From Fennellomyces sp. T-0311 (Eukaryota > Mucoromycota > Mucoromycetes > Mucorales > Lichtheimiaceae), in the NCBI GenBank assembly GCA_025266875.1, contig JALLLT010000034.1, forward strand, positions 310,001 to 374,000: DNA of 64,000 nt, written 5' to 3'. Positions 35,296-47,948 of this stretch are shown here, one piece after another (position 1 is the first letter of the stretch; each line of letters opens with the position of its first letter). The notes under the pieces are model-generated. The model did not search any database, had not been told where the DNA came from, and saw only the letters and a program-made list of their open reading frames with translations. The translations under genes were made by a program, and so were the position numbers.

Positions 35296-38183
35296 ATGTT
35301 GTCTGCCCAAGATTTTAAACACCAGAATGCCATCAACGTCTTTACCGGTCATCATCGCAAAAACTATGGTCAAGAAACCGTAAGTCACTGTGTGATTCAT
35401 TGACAAGTTTTGATTGATCTTTATCATTTAGCAGGTAACCAACTCGATCGTTAAAAGACGCGTGCTCCCCCTCTTCTCTTTTTTTTTTTATCTAAATCAT
35501 GAATACAAAAGCCGCCCACAATGGACGATATATTGCAAGCGTGCGAAGGACCTCCACGATTATTTACGCGTATGAGCTTCGTCTGCGTTGAGAAAGACAT
35601 AAGTTTAAACTGTTCTTAGTACGCGATTCGCCTGTAAAATCACTCTTGGATACGCAGCTGCCCAAAGCATTGGCACAAGATTACTATATCGGTAATGTTA
35701 TTTGCGATGTCCTGACACTCTTACTGCTGGGTTACTCATATCATGTGTTTAAAAGCTGTTGCCGTAGCGTATCTTAAGGAAAAAGTTGAGCAACTCGACT
35801 GCGTAAATTTCATTGCTCACACGTATGTATTCTCGGTGATCAAACTGAACCTTTATCTTCAATTAGGAAGAATGGGTTCTGCTTGTAGAGCGACTTTTTG
35901 AAATCTACGACACCATCAGCAAACCGCTCGATATGACTCTTCTAATGTAACGTGTACTTTAAATCAAAAAAGAGACTTGTCGACATAACCACTACGAAAA
36001 AAAACAGGGACAGTCCTCTGTGGTCCCCCGAACTCAAATCACGTCTTCGTCAGGCATGCAGCCAATACCTATCCGAAACCCTCAGTCCCAAATTCAATCA
36101 AGCACGACGATCCTTTTACATAAACGCGTGTCGATGGTTTGAAATCGCTTACGCACACGATCAAACAATCCTACTGGCACCAGCATATGAAGCATACGAT
36201 CCAGCCATCCTGTGCGCCACCTTGGATCAAAATTTGCCTCCACTTGTCGACGCAGCCCACATGTCCGACGATCTTTTGCAAACACAGATTGATCAGTTGC
36301 TGCTGGAAGATCCACCCGAATCCATGGATTGGTTGTCGGAAGAATCCTCTCAAGATCCTCATCGAGCTATAGGTGAATTCACTCAAATCTGTCTTCAAGC
36401 AAACATGCTAGGATTGGCACCGCAGATTGATGAATTCGTGTACGATATGGCGAGCGAGCGGTTTCAGTTGAAGGAAGATAGTTGGGATCAGGCTATCACG
36501 CAGAGGATCTTGAGAGATCAGATGCAGTGGATGCGATTGATTGTGTTACCATGGTACTCGCATACATTGCAGGAGATTGATCCAAATGGATCTCAGGTCA
36601 GACTTGCTACTCGTGCCGATTGGTATGCCTTTTTACGCAGCAAGATTGTTCTTGAACATATATTCTACAAGGCATTCTATGATTCCCGGTAGGTTCTCTT
36701 TAAGCTGGTGGCATCTGGCCCTCAAGCTGACCTAAAATAGTGTTGAGCGAATATTTGACATTATTACGGAATACCCTGCATCCAACCCTGTTGTCGAAGA
36801 TCTCAAGGTATATGCGAATTTATAGATGGGAATAGCACGTACAAATGTATGTATTTGAGCAGATCATTGCAGACAAGAACTCTTCTGAAAAAGCAACACA
36901 ACGAGCAAGTATACCGAATCTGATCAAGGACGCTGTACTGAAAGAGTAGGCTGCAGTGTTTCATTAAAGCCAAGCAAAGCTAACAAAGGCATACAAAAGA
37001 TTCCGCACGCGGTTGCTACGAAACGGTACCTGGGCAGCCGATATTCTGCAGCAGTACATTCTATGCATTCAATGTTTGAAAGTGATCGATCCATCATGTG
37101 CCATTCTTGTTCCCATCATTCAAGTGGTACGAGACTATTGGAGGTAAAGAAACTTTCTGGAATGATCCAAATATTCCTAAAGAAGACACATAAACACTTT
37201 CTATTTGTAGCACAAAACGAGAAGATGTGGTGCCAGCTGTGGTGGATATGATTCGGGAAGGCGAAGAATATGGGTTGGACGATGATAACATTTACGAATT
37301 CAAAGAAGGTGAAATTGAGCAACAAGAGAAGGATGAGCGAGGTATATACGGTTTGAAATTAACCATAATAAGACTAATGTACCGGCTATTTACAGAACAG
37401 CTCAAGCGGTTACAACAGATGGCATTGGACCCAATTGCAATGCTGATCAGTATTTGCGGATCCACGACTGCATTCGTGGAAGAATATCAAGAAAAGCTGA
37501 GCAAAGCACTGCTGTTGACGGACAATTACGACACGGATGAAGAAGTAAAATGTTACTGCTCAGTTTCCTTACTATTAGCAATTGACGCTGGGCAATTTAG
37601 ATGATCAAATTGGAAATGCTGAAGCGAAGATTTCCAGAAAACACGATGACGAGCTGTGATATTATGATCAAGGACATTGCAGAAAGCCGACGATTGGACC
37701 GACAGATTCATGAGGATGCTCCCCACATCCAGCCGTCTTTCCACGGAATGATCCTATCACGACACTACTGGCCGGAGAAAGAGGTCAAGGAGCCCATGGC
37801 ATTATGGGATATGACCGATCAACAGCAGTATGAGGCTAAATTTAAGCATTACAAAGCGAACCGAAAGCTGCACTGGACACCTGCCCAAGGCGCAGTCAGT
37901 ATTGAGTTGGAGTTCCAATCACGGACTGTGGAAATGACCACGGATCCTATTTCCGCGCTTGTCATCTCGGTATTTCAGGGCAAAGGTAATCTTTTTCCTT
38001 TTATTACAGCATCATACGATTCATTGAAACTAATAGTAAGTAGACCAGCGGCATACGGACGAAGAAATAGCGAGCAAGATCAATGTAGATCTAGATAAGG
38101 TGATGAATAGTTTGGAGTACTGGGAAAAGGAAGGTATCATCGTACTGGCCAGTGATTGTAAATACCAACTCGTTGAAGAATAA
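35296..38183 (+). CDS. Anaphase-promoting complex subunit 2 (cullin-like APC2)
   Basis: Scaffold subunit of the APC/C ubiquitin ligase that drives mitotic exit; its C-terminal cullin part binds the RING subunit APC11. Thirteen exons: 35296-35379, 35512-35569, 35620-35691, 35756-35802, 35867-35946, 36008-36688, 36741-36807, 36863-36945, 37000-37143, 37211-37341, 37396-37544, 37601-37985 and 38044-38183. All phases agree, giving 706 residues. Diagnostic parts are SCDIMIKDIAESRRLDRQI (about residue 550), then SRHYWP and HYKANRKLHWTPAQGAVSIEL, and a C-terminal winged helix (TDEEIASKINVDLDKVMNSLEY). The first intron may hold an 18-nt micro-exon (35432-35449), and a second ATG at 35521 in frame would give a shorter protein. 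Length fits the family (human about 820; fungal often 650-850). Confidence 0.88.
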
Positions 38184-38461
38184 AGACTTGGTACGAGAGT
38201 AAATATCGTCAGAAATTGCTCAGGATATCTAATCTTTTCCTTTGTTCTTTTTCCATTCTGCTGCTTCGCATACCGCGCAAATATTAAAGAAAGCTGTTTT
38301 CTGAATCACTGGCTACTCGACACATCAAGAACAAAGGTATTCCTGTTGAGAAGCTAGTAATATTATCGCAAATGTTTAATCTGCAATTGCGTTGAATGCT
38401 TGCAGAATGTATTTCTTCAACATCCCCAGTTCTGGCTGGGTTGGCACCATCATCAATGATG

Positions 38462-38533
38462 TACAGTGGTCCCCTGATTTTTTCCTAAGCGTATGGAACG
38501 CCAAAACCGAGTAAAAAGCGGGGGTTCACTGTA
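38462..38533. mobile_element. 72-bp MITE (ACCCCCGC family) with TA ends
   Basis: TACAGTGGTCCCCTGATTTT at the left and, inverted, TACAGTGAACCCCCGCTTTT at the right, with TA at both ends as the expected target duplication. The interior is only about 25 bp. CAGTG-type ends and TA sites are shared with the MITE in the kelch gene, so both may be moved by related pogo/Tc1-like transposases. Confidence 0.7.
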
Positions 38534-39314
38534 AAAAGTTGTATTCACCGCAAACTTGCATAACGTTTGTACCAAGTCGAACTTTACCCCTGCTTCGCTG
38601 CCAAATGAAGCACTAAGCAAATGTTTCGCGCAAATACTACGTTGGATGCCCAAATTTTAGTCAAAAAAGTACTGGTAATCTCATTTTTTGAATAAGTACG
38701 AACTTTACGTCAAAAAAAGAATACAACGAAGCATTGGGAGTCGTCTGATTGATATCTCATGGAATAGAAAACACAGACGTGCTTTACAAATTTGACTTTA
38801 ATCGAACGTGTTGATCAAAGAAAGTGCACTGAAAGCAATTGTTGCTACGTTACGAGACCAAATTTGATAACTACGTAGTATGTTCCAGATACCATAATTA
38901 GTACTCAAGTTAGCCAAAATCATAGGAAATCATCAATCAACGCATTCCATTCAGCTTGCAACCAACAAATAGAAATTACCAAGGAGCTATCTGTTTGCGA
39001 ATGGATTATGGGATAAAAAAAGCAGTCGTAATAAGTGGAGAAATACAGCTTTTCCAGATCAAAGCCGTGTTCTGCTAGCAGTATCAAACATATTACGTAC
39101 AGTGGACGACAGAAATTACGCTCTGCTCGAGAATATCAAAAATATGTGTAGAACTGGATAAAGTTCATTAATAGAGAATGTAACGCCGTAAAAAGGTATA
39201 AACAAAAAACAATTGCAAATCAACTGTCAGCAGATGCGCTGTACATGGTTTCCTTTATTGCATAGATAAATAATGTGCATAGTGAGCAAAATTCAAACCA
39301 CAAGATACAATGGT

Positions 39315-39470
39315 CACTGCAAGTAATTTGATGGTTAAAAAGTGGTTACAGTGGTTAAACATAAGCTTTTTAACCAGTTGTACTACCATTTTTGGTAATT
39401 CAAGCGGTTAAAAAGCTTATGTTCAACCACTTCAAAAGATAAGTCACCAAAATTCACCAAAAATAAGTTG
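39315..39470. mobile_element. Degenerate copy of the palindromic CACTGC MITE
   Basis: It shares the start CACTGC, the arms AGTGGTTAAACATAAGCTTT and AAAAGCTTATGTT, the centre ACTACCATTTTTGGTAA and the CACCAAAATTCACC block with the element at 23500-23670. The outer parts of the left arm have diverged or been deleted, and the right border is approximate. Confidence 0.75.
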
Positions 39471-42400
39471 AATGGTATCTCGCGAACTATGACATACACA
39501 AAAGAGCTTATTATTGAACGTTCGCTCGATGCGACCAAAATCGCGGACGACATTATTGCTAAAAGTACTGTCGAAATAGCGGAAAGTATGGATGAAAGCG
39601 CACAGGCAAAGGGCAATCATATTCATAAAACTCCACACTATCAATGCTAGGAACAGCTATCTCCACATCGTGAAGCTTTACTTATAGATGCAGTGGCTTT
39701 GTATTTTTCCAACATTGCGTTCTATAGGTAACAGAAGCCGATTCTATTATGTTTAAAGATATGAGGCCTATTGATTGAAAGGAGTTGTTGCGACACGAGT
39801 AACAACTATCGAATTTCATTTGAAGAAACGGTATCATAAGTTATCATTAAAATTGGAGCAATTAGATAAGCTGAACTTACGTGTGATCTGCTACAAATAG
39901 AGAACGGCGGGATCAATGAAAGTGTTCTGTAAAAAGAAGCTGATTGTCTTTGATAAGACCCAATGTAACAAATACTTTACTTCATCGGTTCAAGTCCAAA
40001 CGATACCACCATGACACAAATGAGGAAGAAATTAGAGATTGAAAATCCACATCAGTGGCTCGTTATTTTATCCAGACTCATTTAGTTCGCTTGGTAGGAG
40101 GGAACGAAACCAATACGGTTAGTAGACACCTTCTAGTTGGTAATCACAAACCCAGATGACTGATCCGCCTTAAATTTTGGAGTAATGGGCAAACGGCGTT
40201 CAATGGCGTGATATTGAGACGAAGCAAATAGTTGGAAGGCGGGTGTGGTACTATTTACTGGGAGTCGAATAATTCTCAGCATATACACGGCGAGACAAGG
40301 AAACAGTGAACGCTTCACTTTTGTACGACATTCGCTCTGTATAAGCCAAAAAAGTAAAGTGGTTCTGGTTGCTCCAAGCCATGAACGCGCACGATATGAA
40401 GAGTAGGTGGGGATGGAAGTAACCAAAGTTAACCGCCCAGCAGGTTACAAATCCGCGTACGTTGCCTGCCAACATTATGACAGGCTTTGTTACGATAGCA
40501 ACACTGCCGGACTGAAGGGTTGGTCAGGGTTGCTTATGTAATTTATCGTGGGGGTCCACTGTCAACAAGAAGTGCAAGTCAATGGTCGGGCAGAACTGAC
40601 AAAAAAAGAGAGCCGAGGAACACGCAGCAGCTCCTCAGCACGATTTAAAAAAGATTTGGCTATAACGTCAGCACTCTCTGACCAAAAGTCTCTCGATGGC
40701 GAACATTGTTGTCGTAATGAATGTACGGCGATCGAGATCAAAAGTGTTTATTGGAAAAACAGTGTCGTAGAGGAAGTGCACTCCGCCCTCTTTTGGAATC
40801 AAATTCGTCCGTCGCCATGCACAGCAACAATGGCCCACCTGCCCAGGTAAAAGGCTATCTATGAAATAATCGATTTGCTTGCTCTTGAACTCATTCGATG
40901 CGGGAAAGACGGTTTTTCCGATAGTAAAGGCGTCCGTTTTGAAACCTGATCGGTAGGTTTTGCGTTATTCGTCGTTGCGCTTCTTGAAATGGGAGCAAAC
41001 CCACAAACCGCAGTTAATCCAGGGATAATCGGTTCAGCCGGCGTGGACACAGGGAGGTCTGTGCACTGTGCGTCGTCAAGCGGACTTGTCGGTATGACAG
41101 TAGTGTGGATCAGCAACGAAGACCAGCAAGAAAAAGCTACCTTTCAAGCCATACAATGCCTTTATTCCCCTTGCACACCGTTTGCTGTGGGTCATGGCCT
41201 GTTGCTGCGGCGTAAAACGTCATAGCCTGGGTGACTGTTGCTACATGTGAAAAAAAGAGGGACTGCTCGCTTTCAAAAAGGTATAAAAGGAGGTCAGAAT
41301 CGGCAGCTTTTTTCTTTCTTTTCTTAATAAACCTGACACCAGGGTCTCCAGTAAAAGGATGGCATAAACAGATGAAGAGATAGACTTCCCCTCAATGCTC
41401 TTTGTCTGGTTGTGGTTAATTACTGCTTGAGATTCAAAAATACCGAAGTTGCTTTGGTGGCTCCTGGTCTTCCTTTGGACGGCCTGTCCTCGCTGGAGAC
41501 TTGATCAACCTCCTTGGAGGCTTGCTGCTCTTCTGGGGACTGTAGCCTTCCTTGTGGAAGAAGCTGCTTCGGGGGATATGGGAATTGGTGGCCCATCTAC
41601 CCAATCAAACAAGAGAACGAAAAAAAAACTGGAATGGTTTTCTGGAAGCCTTTTAATTGGCTTGCTGTTCAAGTGACCCGTTCCTGTTGGTGACTGTCAG
41701 TCGGGGTCTCGATTCAATAAAGTCATTGCTTTTTTTTCCATGTGCTCTACGCGCTTACTACTTGATCGACGCGTTGTTTTTGCCACTTGCCGCTTGCATT
41801 GGTGCGGTTTTTCCCCTAATAAAGTACAATCCGTGTTCGTTCCGGCCCTGCCCAATCAAGTTGTTTTTTTTGTGTGTCGACTGTTTCTTTCACATGCGGT
41901 CACGACAAGCGAATCGTGGCGTTCGGTTTATGATGCTTTTCGAGTGAGATCTCGTGAACTATGTGAAGCTCGCTCGCAATGGGCACACTGGAAGACCTGG
42001 TTGAAGCGACCTTCTCTGGTGTTCCATGTTTGATCCTACCCGGTCTCTTCGCGCCTAGCCAAAAAAAGCGCCCGGTAACAAAATGTCAGCTACTCTGGCA
42101 AACCATATGACATGAATCTTTGTTTGTTTTAACTGACATGGACCGAAGCGAGTGGGTGATGGTTCGATTAAGACATGCATGATTGTTCGTTGGCACGCCG
42201 AATTTATATCCAGCATGAATACTGGAACAAGCATCGCCGTAACCTGTGCCAAGAATAACGTTAGAACAGGTTACGCGTAGCGCGGGTCACTGTCATCCCT
42301 CCTAAAAAAAAGAGTTCTGGACCAGACGACAAGACAATCGGCCACAAGCAAAACACCTAGTTTTGACTTGGCCTCGGCGCCGTTGCCACGCTAATCAATG

Positions 42401-42855
42401 TAGTAGAGCATGGCCGATACTTTTACTGGTGTTTGGATGTCTCCATGGAGACCACTGCATGCTTGAAGACTTCTTAGGATTTGCTGGTACCGTGTTATGT
42501 TTGGGTGACATGGATCGGCGTATTATTTGTTCTCTTTACGCGCTTAACATTTGGTAGAGTAATGAAACAACGTCAGAGAGCAAACGGATTATAAAATCAT
42601 ACCCGCAAATGTTGGGTTTGTCAACATAAAGCTTTCTTCTTATCCAATGGGAGGGACAGGCTAAAAATCCTGAGTCGAATATCCTTCCAAATGTACAGTT
42701 TTGTCCAGTGAATGTAAGTAATGTTTTTTAAGCAAAAGTTCATTTCCCCACCAGAACCATTTCTCTCAATAAAGCAAATATAGATACAAGGGCAAATACA
42801 TTTCAGAGAGGGATAAAAGTATATAAAATGTAAACGATAGAAAAAATAATGTTTT
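39471..42855. other. Gene-poor region, 3.4 kb
   Basis: No gene could be supported. Several open frames occur (for example 40133-40426 minus and 41449-42033 plus), but none has a recognisable domain or splice pattern. A TATAAAAGG word at about 41281 followed by a pyrimidine-rich tract looks promoter-like, so a non-coding transcript or unrecognised gene is possible around 41300-42000. GGGGGTCCACTGT near 40550 resembles one end of the ACCCCCGC MITE family. Confidence 0.35.
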
Positions 42856-45800
42856 TTAGGCAAAAGGATTGGCAGCCAACACACGGACGACTGGTGGTGG
42901 TTTGATGGTCTCGACAATCACGGCAACCTTAATCCGATCCAACGCCTTGATCGTTTGAGAAGCCTGATCTGTGCTATAGCCTGTGCTATCCGACAATCTG
43001 GCACGCAAAACCGAAGCACGTCGACCCATAGGACGCACCGCCTGTTGCACTGGTTCCTGCTTCGTTTCTTTTCGTGGTGTCACTACAGGGACGTCCGTAA
43101 TCTCCTGCTCCATCTCCTCAATCAATGCTTCTTCGTCCAACTCGTCCTCTTCATCGGATTCATACGTCTGGTGATGTCCTGTTGGTGTGGCCACGTTCTT
43201 TTTCCAGAATAAGGTTAACGCTGCAATGGGAGCGTCGTAGCTTGAGCGCCAAACGGGCAGATGAGCCAAATGGATACGTTTTTCGATTTGCAATTCGGGC
43301 AAGTACACGTCAAAGTATTGGTCAAAGACTGCAACCACAATGGCATCGCGGAATACAACAATGCTCTTGGTGGGCGGTTGTTGTTTCGCACACAAGTATC
43401 GTGATAAGAAAAGTAAGGACGTTTGTTCGCGCGCCGTACGTGCTGCTTCCTTTTTGACGTTGCAATGTTGTGCGAGTTTTTGTACGGTATCTCGATCGAG
43501 ATAGAATTGTTTATCTACGTAGCATGTGAGTTTTTGTGTGGCTGATAAAGCTAAGAAAAAAAAAGCTTACCATCACTGAGAACCGAGTGAAGTTGACGGT
43601 GAACAATAATGTCGCTGTAGCGACGGCTCGGTGCGGTGAAATGGGTAAAAAGTGGAACGTTGAGAGCGTAATGGGAATATTTGAGGATATCAAGTGTGCC
43701 AGTGCAGTAGTACTTTGGTGGATAAAATGTCTTTAACACAATCGACTTGACCATGGTGCGAACGTTGGCGTCTTGGATTGAATTGATGGAGTGCTCGATA
43801 GTGCTTGCGTTGGAAATGTCCATGCTGACACCCAAATGACGTTCGACGTATGTTTTCAATTCGCGCTATACACGCAATGTCAGTATCCAAGACAACCGAG
43901 TACCATAGCAACTTACAATCTTGCGCTCAATGGGCGGTCCTTGTCGACGACACAAGGCTTGCTCAGGCAGATGACTCGAGATCTTTTGTGCAACACTGAT
44001 GTTTGCCTGCAGTAAGAGTTCTTTGATATAGGTTGCGGCAGTTGGACGTGTGTAGGTGGATACACTGGTAGGCGCCATGGCATAGCCGTATTCAAAGGTA
44101 AAATCAAGTTCATCGCGCATCTGAGTCATGGCACCACCATCTTCAAGACGCATCTGGCGCATGGCAGATCCGATGTTTGCAAGGATACGGAGATCTTGTT
44201 CGATAGCGAGGCACAATTCATTGTCGGGTATACGGTCCTTGAGAGATTCGTTGTTCAGTGCCTTTTGTGCATCCTGGTACGACAATGCGGCACTCGATCT
44301 AGAATTAATTTCCAAAGTTAAAAGCACATGACAGTGTATTGCTTGCTAATAAATACCGCACAACCGTCTTGCCTATCCAAGTGTCCAGGATCTTTCCCTT
44401 TGAAGTAATTGTCCATACCACCGACATGGCCAGCCTAATTTTCACACTGAGTCTTGCCCCCTTTTTTGGCAAATAAGCAACTTTACCTCTTTTTTCCAGG
44501 ATCTAGATTGGTCATTTGCTCGGTCAGTTCGGCGGGCAGCATAGGAACATGCTTGTGGGTCAAATCCACACGAACACCTCGTGCACGCGCCTCCTTGTCC
44601 ATAGCCGAATGAGGCACAATGTAATGCGACACATCGCTCACATGGACCGCGACTTCGTACGATTCATTGGCCAACTGGCGAACGGACAGCGCATCGTCCA
44701 AGGCTGGATATGGATATGATTAGCCAATGGCGTCACACAAGGAAATATATATTTATACCAGTGGAACCAGAGGGATCGACAGTAAATATGCGGAGATCAG
44801 AGTAATCGCGGCGATTGTCCAGGGCGGGTTCTGACGGCGTGGGTAAACACGACATAACTGAATCTGAGAAGGCCGTTTCGGTGACATTGTTGTCGGCAAG
44901 AATGGCCATCACCTGCACGTCCAAATCAGTGACCTGGCCCAACTCGCGCTCCAGGTAACCAAATGGGTGCAACGATGTGATCGGCCAGCGCTTAATCGAG
45001 CCCTATTGAAAATTCCCTGTGAGTTTTTGCGAATGCCACTTTGGTGCAACGCCAAACCATACCACAAACAATTTTGAAGCATAATTCTCGCTGTTTTGGA
45101 CAAAATCAGCTGGAGCTTGCTCAATAGGGATGGCAATCAAGGGCACACGCTTATCCGTTGCCTTGAACCACACAATGCGCGGCGCCTCCCTCTTAGCCAC
45201 ATCGCCATCCGCCAAGCGAGCCTCTTCAGCTGCCTTTTCCTCCTGAGCACGTTTATTGTTGGGTCTCATCAAAGTCAATGTACTACACGGGATTATTAGT
45301 AGCTGCTTTCTGACCTTTCCCATATGACATACCCAGAAAAGTCCTGATTCTGCGCCCGTTCCAAGACCGCCACGACGACGCCACAGTACTTTGGCTTGAC
45401 AGTATCGATATCATCATCTCCACCAAATATGATCTCGTTCTCATCCTCTTCATCCGGCAAACGCGTGCGTGGTTGCCCACCATTCCGAGCCAGCTTGGCT
45501 TCTTCCTTTTCTTTCTTCTCACGCAGCACCTTGTCCACATCCGCTAACCGCACAGCAACCACATCGCCTTCCAACGCGCGGTTGCGATCACGCGAACCAC
45601 ACACATACACATCGGCATCCAGTTCCTCGCATGCCACATAGGCGTCGCTTCGGTTGCGCTTGTTGACTCGCAGAATGCCACGGACAAGTTGACGGGATCG
45701 AAACAGTGGCGGCAGAGCTGAGAATGGCAGGTGGGCGATGAACAGCGGACGTCGTTGGTGCGGATTGGCGTCGTCCTTGGCAAAGCTGACGCGTGTCGGG

Positions 45801-46876
45801 GTAAAGGGCACCAGATTGAAGGACTGGTGCGTGGCCGGTGGAGGCAGGATGGGGACGGTGCCTATATTTATATTAGAACCACATTGCCTCCTTAATTACT
45901 TTAAACATTTACTCGAACGCCAGTCATAATCCAGGTTTCGGGATGATCGACGGCTGTGGGAGATCTTTTTGTTGCTCTCCTCGAGCGTCAATGGCTTGTT
46001 GAACGTGAGCCGCCATCCCTTGCCATTGAACATCTCCTGGTTCTCGGACAACGTGGGCAGCTGCTGCAGCGACATGCGCTTGCCACCTGTCAACGACGAT
46101 GACGACAGTTCGAAACTGTTGCCAGACGATTCGGAGTAACGACGACGACCTGGTGCGCGTGGAGGCTGTTCTGTATCACTGGAGCTATGTCTGGAAGTAG
46201 AATGGCGTCTGGGCATACTCATCAACATTTGCTTGATAGGTGGCTCGTGGCCATCTTCGTCGTCGTCGTCGTCATCCTCGATTTTTGCAAAGGTACCCAT
46301 CAACTTGGCTTCAGCTTCGGCCAGGGCAACGTCGCGTAAGGCCACCGAAGCTTCCAAAGTGCTGGTCATGCTGTTTGCGCGTCTGCTTCGCCTTCTTGCA
46401 TGTTTATCCATGTTGCGCATCTCTTGGACCGTGTTCTGCACCATATTCTGCATTGTATCCGGGCCAACGCTCAGCGAAGGTCGACGTTGCTCCTTGAGTG
46501 TGACAGGCGGCAATGACTTGAGCGTGTTGATCATGTCCTGCAATGAATCCACGGTGACTTTCTTGTCCTCGCCTTCCTCGCTCAGAGGCTGCAATCCAAA
46601 GCTTTTGCGGGACGTATTGTTGGTGAGCATCACCGCCGAGCGGGACCGCTGGTGCCCACGTGCAAATGGTCGATCCTTGGACTTTTCAACCAGTGGAGCA
46701 TACCCGAGCGACCGCCGCTTGTCCCCCGACATGGGTGGCGAAGGCTAGCACATTGCATGTTTATATCACTGGGTCTTTGGGGGGCAGCAAACTATATCTA
46801 CCTTGGGAGGGTCGAACAATCCTCGGGTACTTTCAGGAGCAGTCTGGTGCTCCAGCTGAATAGGGTCGGACTCCAT
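42856..46876 (-). CDS. Ssd1-type RNB-domain RNA-binding protein
   Basis: Member of the Dis3L2/Ssd1 branch of RNase II-like proteins; fungal Ssd1 binds mRNAs for cell-wall proteins and acts in translation control. Ten exons on the minus strand: 46876-46802, 46744-45913, 45861-45333, 45282-45063, 45002-44759, 44703-44487, 44434-44357, 44298-43917, 43865-43571 and 43514-42856. Together they make 1176 residues with all phases consistent. Seen: a long low-complexity N-terminus rich in Arg/Ser (RRHSTSRHSSSD, possible kinase sites), a cold-shock-like part (SRQLVRGILRVNKRNRSDAY), VGSIKRWPITSLHPFG, the RNB start TVDPSGSTALDDALSV (about residue 630), EVAVHVSDVSHYI, TNLDPGKKRLAMSVVW, APSRRYSDIIVHRQLHSVL, and a C-terminal S1-like fold. 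In active RNB nucleases the motif has Asp where this protein has Ala before LDD, which fits the nuclease-dead Ssd1 group. Confidence 0.9.
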
Positions 46877-47113
46877 CAAGTTGAATGAATGAAACGATTA
46901 GGGTTAAAAGAGTGACCGAGATGTCGAAATGTTAGGAAGAGAAAGGGAAGGTCGGGAAGGAGAGGGGGTTGGAAGTTTACTGCTGTAACCAGAACTGCAA
47001 GCAATCATATTGCAATTCATTTTCGTTGAATCCCAGCGTCAGTGTTGTACAACGCCAAAGTGCGCGCAATAAGTTTATTATCATAGACACACACGACTCA
47101 GAAGCTAAACAAA
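46877..47113. promoter_or_regulatory. Compact bidirectional promoter region
   Basis: Only 237 bp separate the start codons of the Ssd1-type gene (minus) and the CCCH/RWD gene (plus). It contains a GA-rich tract (GAGAAAGGGAAGGTCGGGAA near 46941) and no obvious TATA box. Both genes have RNA-related roles, so shared control is plausible but unproven. Confidence 0.45.
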
Positions 47114-47822
47114 ATGTCGATCCATACAAATCCCCATTCAGCCAAACGTTTCCCCACCGCATGTCGCTTCTTTTCTCAGGGCAACTGTCGTGCCGGCGAC
47201 GAATGCATGTTTGCTCACATTCTGCCCATCAAGGGCAGCCCAAGCAATGCTGCTCATCAAGTGCGTTTTGGCGACGCGATCGATGACGAGCCGCTTCAGC
47301 AAAAGAGTCTCAGTACAAGCAGCGAAACGCCGTCCATACACAAAGTCATTCGAGACCACGAATTGGGGCAGCTCGAGAAAAACTATAAGCACTATTTTCG
47401 AGAACCGAGGTAATTAATGTATATCACCCGGCGGATCGACTGGAAAAAACTGATCAATTGCGACAGCAAGAACGTGAACGATGAGTTCACCGTCGTCAAT
47501 ATCGATCTCCCACTGCCCGACAATGGCGCTGTGCCCTCACAGCTGGAGCTGCAGATGCTCGTGCCTTGCGAATATCCACAGACACAGTGCACGATCCAGA
47601 TAAAGAATGCCAATATTGCGCCAGGGATAAAGGGGTTAGTGCGGTTCTGGGATGCACAGATTAGTACATGGTAACTAACGGGCAATGTGGTCTAGATATA
47701 TTGAGGACGCATTTGAAACATACGAGTGGCACCAGCGACGACATTTGACGCTATTGCAACATTTAGACTGGCTGAAATCCAACTTTGCAGGCCTGTACAG
47801 CCAGGCAATCGCAGATTCCTAG
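47114..47822 (+). CDS. CCCH zinc-finger protein with RWD-like domain
   Basis: Small predicted RNA-binding protein. Exons 47114-47409, 47467-47634 and 47696-47822 join into 196 residues. The first intron (57 nt) removes the in-frame TAA at 47411-47413. The N-terminus holds one CCCH finger, CRFFSQGNCRAGDECMFAH (C-x7-C-x5-C-x3-H). After a polar linker comes a stretch resembling an RWD or UBC-like fold (QLELQMLVPCEYPQTQCTIQ), and the C-terminus is a helix pair (TYEWHQRRHLTLLQHLDWL). It is convergent with the uS3m-like gene (127 bp apart) and divergent from the Ssd1-type gene. The exact orthology is unknown to me. Confidence 0.8.
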
Positions 47823-47948
47823 CCGCCATCCATACGCACGCACACATTACACGCCTATATCATATGCAAAAAACCCTCTTGTTTCCTTTTTATCCATTAT
47901 AGTTTTGTACAGAGCTCCTTTTATATGTAAATTTGTTTCTATATCATT

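Noticed and set aside
39985..40000. GGTTCAAGTCC, which looks like a tRNA B box
   Set aside because: No A box or cloverleaf arms could be paired upstream at the right spacing.
46233..46748. Long plus-strand frame opposite the Ssd1-type N-terminus
   Set aside because: It is a shadow of low-complexity codons of the real minus-strand exon; its Ser runs come from Asp codons read in reverse.
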